Below are positions 5,719 through 7,001 of a DNA stretch of 7,001 nucleotides, piece after piece. Source of the stretch: an uncultured Pseudorhodobacter sp. (GTDB taxonomy: Bacteria > Pseudomonadota > Alphaproteobacteria > Rhodobacterales > Rhodobacteraceae). Both the position numbers and the translations under genes were made by a program. Positions within the stretch are counted from its first letter, which is position 1. Every line of letters starts with the position of its first letter. Below the pieces are notes generated by a model. It made no database searches. It was not told where the DNA came from and saw nothing but the letters and a program-made list of their open reading frames with translations. Location: contig CAMFIX010000156.1 of NCBI GenBank assembly GCA_945952425.1, forward strand, positions 1 through 7,001, written 5' to 3'.

Positions 5719-6645
5719 TTACGGCACCGAATAGCCTGCTTCGCGGAAGAGGCGATACCATTCCTCGCGCGTCAGCCGCGCCCCCGCGCCCGCCACGCAG
5801 TCGCGGACGCGGCCCGGGTTGGTCGTGCCCAGCACCACCTGCATATGCGCCGGATGCCGCGTGATCCACGCGACCGCCACCCCCGTCGGCGTGATGCCAT
5901 GCGCCTCTGCGATCTCGTTCAGCGCACGGTTCAGGCCCGGCAGCTCGGGGTCGCCCACGAAGACGCCATCGAACCAGCGCTTCTGGAAGGGCGACCAGGC
6001 CTGCAGGGTCATCTTGTTCAGCCGGGAATAGTCGAGGAGACCCAGCGTCCGGTCGATGGACTGGTCCAGCCCCTCCATGTTGATCGCCACGCCTTGGGCG
6101 ATCAGCGTCGCATGGGTGATCGACAGCTGCACCTGGTTGCAGATCAAGGGCTGGTTGAGCGAGCGCTTCAACAGCTCGACCTGGCCCGGCGTCTGGTTCG
6201 AAACGCCGAAATGCCGGACCTTGCCCTGCGCATGCAGCTGGTCGAAGGCGGCGGCCACCTCTTCGGGTTCGACCAAAGCATCGGGGCGGTGCAAGAGCAG
6301 GATGTCGATGTAATCGGTCTTGAGCGCCTTGAGCGAGCCCTCGACCGAATGCAGGATATGGTCCTTCGAAAAGTCGAAGAACCCGTCGCGGATGCCGCAT
6401 TTGGTCTGGATCACCAGCCGCTCGCGCTGCGAGGGGGTCAGCTGCATCGCCTCGGCGAAGCGCGCCTCGCAGGTGTGGACGGGCGGGCGGCCATAGATGT
6501 CGGCATGGTCGATCATGGTGATCCCCGCCTCGGTCGCGGCGGCGACGAGGTTGCGGATGGCGCCATCTTCCATCGTGGCGATGCGCATCAGGCCAAGGAT
6601 CAGCGACGAGGCGGGCAGGGTGCCGCCGATGGACAGGGTTTGCAT
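5719..6645 (-). CDS. Aldo/keto reductase, YdhF-like
   Basis: This is a 308-residue NAD(P)H-dependent oxidoreductase of the aldo/keto reductase superfamily, a single TIM barrel in the cytoplasm that reduces aldehydes or ketones, including sugars, to alcohols. The catalytic tetrad is intact: D46 and Y51 in IDHADIYG, K82 in IQTKCG and H119 in LLLHRPD. VRHFGVSN (133-140), LICNQVQLS (157-165) and TLQAWSPF (213-220) are conserved barrel segments, and VLGTTNPGRV (271-280) is the C-terminal cofactor-binding stretch. The overall pattern is closest to E. coli YdhF. The substrate is unknown. The ATG at 6645 has GGAGG (6656-6652) six bases upstream; the open frame extends 80 codons further back to 6885, but that sequence shows no family similarity and crosses the regulatory region. 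It converges with the AGE isomerase gene and diverges from a gene expected just beyond the right edge, sharing an intergenic region with LacI-type operators, so sugar-linked control is plausible. Confidence 0.93.
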   Translation of the reverse strand: MQTLSIGGTLPASSLILGLMRIATMEDGAIRNLVAAATEAGITMIDHADIYGRPPVHTCEARFAEAMQLTPSQRERLVIQTKCGIRDGFFDFSKDHILHSVEGSLKALKTDYIDILLLHRPDALVEPEEVAAAFDQLHAQGKVRHFGVSNQTPGQVELLKRSLNQPLICNQVQLSITHATLIAQGVAINMEGLDQSIDRTLGLLDYSRLNKMTLQAWSPFQKRWFDGVFVGDPELPGLNRALNEIAEAHGITPTGVAVAWITRHPAHMQVVLGTTNPGRVRDCVAGAGARLTREEWYRLFREAGYSVP

Positions 6646-6688
6646 GATAGACCTCCGGGTTCGGTCGCGGAGGATGGGCCGTGCGCCA

Positions 6689-6730
6689 GGCTTTGGCAAG
6701 TGGGCGGCTTTGGCAAGCGGGTGGCTTGGG
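6689..6730. repeat. 17-bp tandem repeat upstream of the aldo/keto reductase
   Basis: GGCTTTGGCAAG occurs at 6689-6700 and again at 6706-6717, inside two 17-base units that differ at only two bases (6689-6705 and 6706-6722). A third, partial unit starts GGCTTGGG at 6723. Each unit holds TTGGCAA, a near-dyad of TTG-N-CAA form. The array ends about 44 bp upstream of the reductase start codon, within its presumed promoter region. It could be an iterated protein-binding site or a replication-slippage product. Confidence 0.65.
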
Positions 6731-6770
6731 GCGGCGGCGCCCGGGCCATGGCTGCAGCCGCAGCAGGCGT

Positions 6771-6789
6771 TTTGATAGCGCTTTGAAAA
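6771..6789. promoter_or_regulatory. LacI-family-type operator, site 1
   Basis: TTTGATAGCGCTTTGAAAA is centred on AGC|GCT (6779/6780), the form bound by many LacI/GalR-family sugar repressors. Seven of nine base pairs out from the centre are symmetric. It matches site 2 at 17 of 19 bases; the two centres are 68 bp apart. The repressor gene is not in this window. Confidence 0.6.
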
Positions 6790-6838
6790 AGCTGCGGCAG
6801 GGCGGCTCGCGCCTGCCTTTCTGCGGTTGCGAAGGAAA

Positions 6839-6857
6839 TTTGAAAGCGCTTTGAACA
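6839..6857. promoter_or_regulatory. LacI-family-type operator, site 2
   Basis: TTTGAAAGCGCTTTGAACA contains the perfect 10-bp palindrome AAAGCGCTTT (6843-6852), a typical LacI-family operator core as known for alpha-glucoside and related sugar regulons in alphaproteobacteria. It ends eight bases before the -35 box of the rightward promoter. With site 1, 68 bp away, it could support repression by DNA looping, or activation from upstream; the sequence does not decide which. Confidence 0.65.
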
Positions 6858-6865
6858 CAGAATCG

Positions 6866-6893
6866 TTGACTTGCGCGGAATTCATGCGTTAAT
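6866..6893 (+). promoter_or_regulatory. Sigma70-like promoter for the gene beyond the right edge
   Basis: TTGACT (6866-6871, five of six matches) and GTTAAT (6888-6893, four of six) stand 16 bp apart; TTAATC with a 17-bp spacer is an alternative. Transcription would begin near 6900, giving a leader of about 100 bases up to the expected start codon just past 7001. The promoter lies between operator site 2 and the weaker operator-like site centred at 6904/6905, as expected for a controlled sugar operon. Confidence 0.5.
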
Positions 6894-6897
6894 CCGT

Positions 6898-6948
6898 TCG
6901 AAGCGTTTCGGAAGAGGCCCGCACCAGACGGGGAAGGTCGAAGCGTTT
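6898..6948. promoter_or_regulatory. Two direct TCGAAGCGTTT repeats, weak operator-like sites
   Basis: TCGAAGCGTTT occurs at 6898-6908 and 6938-6948, exactly 40 bp apart. Each is a partial dyad around a central CG (6904/6905 and 6944/6945), similar to but weaker than the LacI-type sites upstream. The first would overlap the start of transcription from the promoter at 6866-6893. They may be extra binding sites for the same repressor, or another regulator's half-sites. Confidence 0.35.
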
Positions 6949-6987
6949 TATGGGAGCTCGCGCCATCAAGGCGCATATCAATCGTTC

Positions 6988-6995
6988 AGGGAGGA
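6988..6995 (+). promoter_or_regulatory. Shine-Dalgarno sequence of a gene starting just past the window
   Basis: AGGGAGGA is a strong ribosome-binding site ending six bases before the edge, so a start codon is expected within a few bases after 7001. Behind a LacI-type operator and promoter, a sugar-binding protein or transporter gene is a reasonable guess but cannot be seen here. An ATG at 6950 also opens a frame to the edge, but its upstream ribosome site is poor. Confidence 0.5.
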
Positions 6996-7001
6996 CGACC
7001 C

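Larger units (their letters stand above)
6646..7001. other. Non-coding regulatory region between divergent genes
   Basis: This 356-bp stretch holds no gene I can support. From left to right it contains a 17-bp tandem repeat, a 10-bp perfect palindrome GGCTGCAGCC (6750-6759), a first LacI-type operator, a hairpin (GGCAGGGCG/CGC-G-CCTGCC, 6796-6817, one bulged G) followed by three T, a second operator, a rightward sigma70-like promoter, two weaker operator-like repeats and a ribosome site at the right end. The part next to the reductase start must also hold that gene's leftward promoter, but I see no good -35/-10 pair there. Confidence 0.7.

Noticed and set aside
4413..6645. A sulfoquinovose-degradation locus, suggested by the YihS-like isomerase
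   Set aside because: No sulfoquinovosidase, kinase, aldolase or YihU-type reductase is present; the reductase here is of the YdhF-like aldo/keto type.
6950..7001. A gene starting at the ATG at 6950 and running off the right edge
   Set aside because: Its ribosome site is poor, and a strong AGGGAGGA lies further downstream at 6988-6995, pointing to a start just past the window.

Overview
This is a GC-rich chromosomal window from an alphaproteobacterium, most likely of the Rhodobacteraceae/Paracoccaceae (Rhodobacter or Paracoccus type). That placement is an inference. It rests on the base composition, on the order tlpA-like / argH / tiny lipoprotein / lysA, which I know as a conserved alphaproteobacterial arrangement, and on intergenic repeats with a GGATATTT core that are typical of this group.

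Left part (1-3689, all minus strand). The lysine and arginine biosynthesis genes lie here. Reading leftward in the direction of transcription they are argH (argininosuccinate lyase, complete), a 44-residue lipoprotein, a 396-residue ATP-grasp protein of the sugar-transfer-associated type, and the first 178 codons of lysA (diaminopimelate decarboxylase, cut by the left edge). The ATP-grasp gene looks like an extra gene set between the lipoprotein and lysA. It has an 11-bp palindrome in front of it and a folded repeat element behind it.

Middle (3713-5627, plus strand). A secreted TlpA-like thiol-disulfide protein diverges from argH across only 23 bp. Its stop codon is followed at once by a second copy of the folded repeat, and then comes an aldose-ketose isomerase/epimerase of the AGE (YihS/mannose isomerase) family.

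Right part (5628-7001). A compact nested inverted repeat separates the AGE gene from a converging aldo/keto reductase gene (minus strand). The 356 bp to the right of the reductase start are non-coding and dense with signals: a 17-bp tandem repeat, two near-identical LacI-type operators, a sigma70-like promoter pointing right, two weaker operator-like sites and a strong Shine-Dalgarno sequence six bases from the window edge. A sugar-uptake or sugar-catabolic operon probably begins just outside the window. The AGE isomerase and the reductase may be the edge of that carbohydrate locus.

I see no phage, insertion sequence, CRISPR array, RNA gene or defence system. The most unusual material is intergenic: a structured repeat whose hairpin arms differ between copies yet stay complementary, and the regulatory cluster at the right end. 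I do not see strong evidence for an entirely new multi-gene system.
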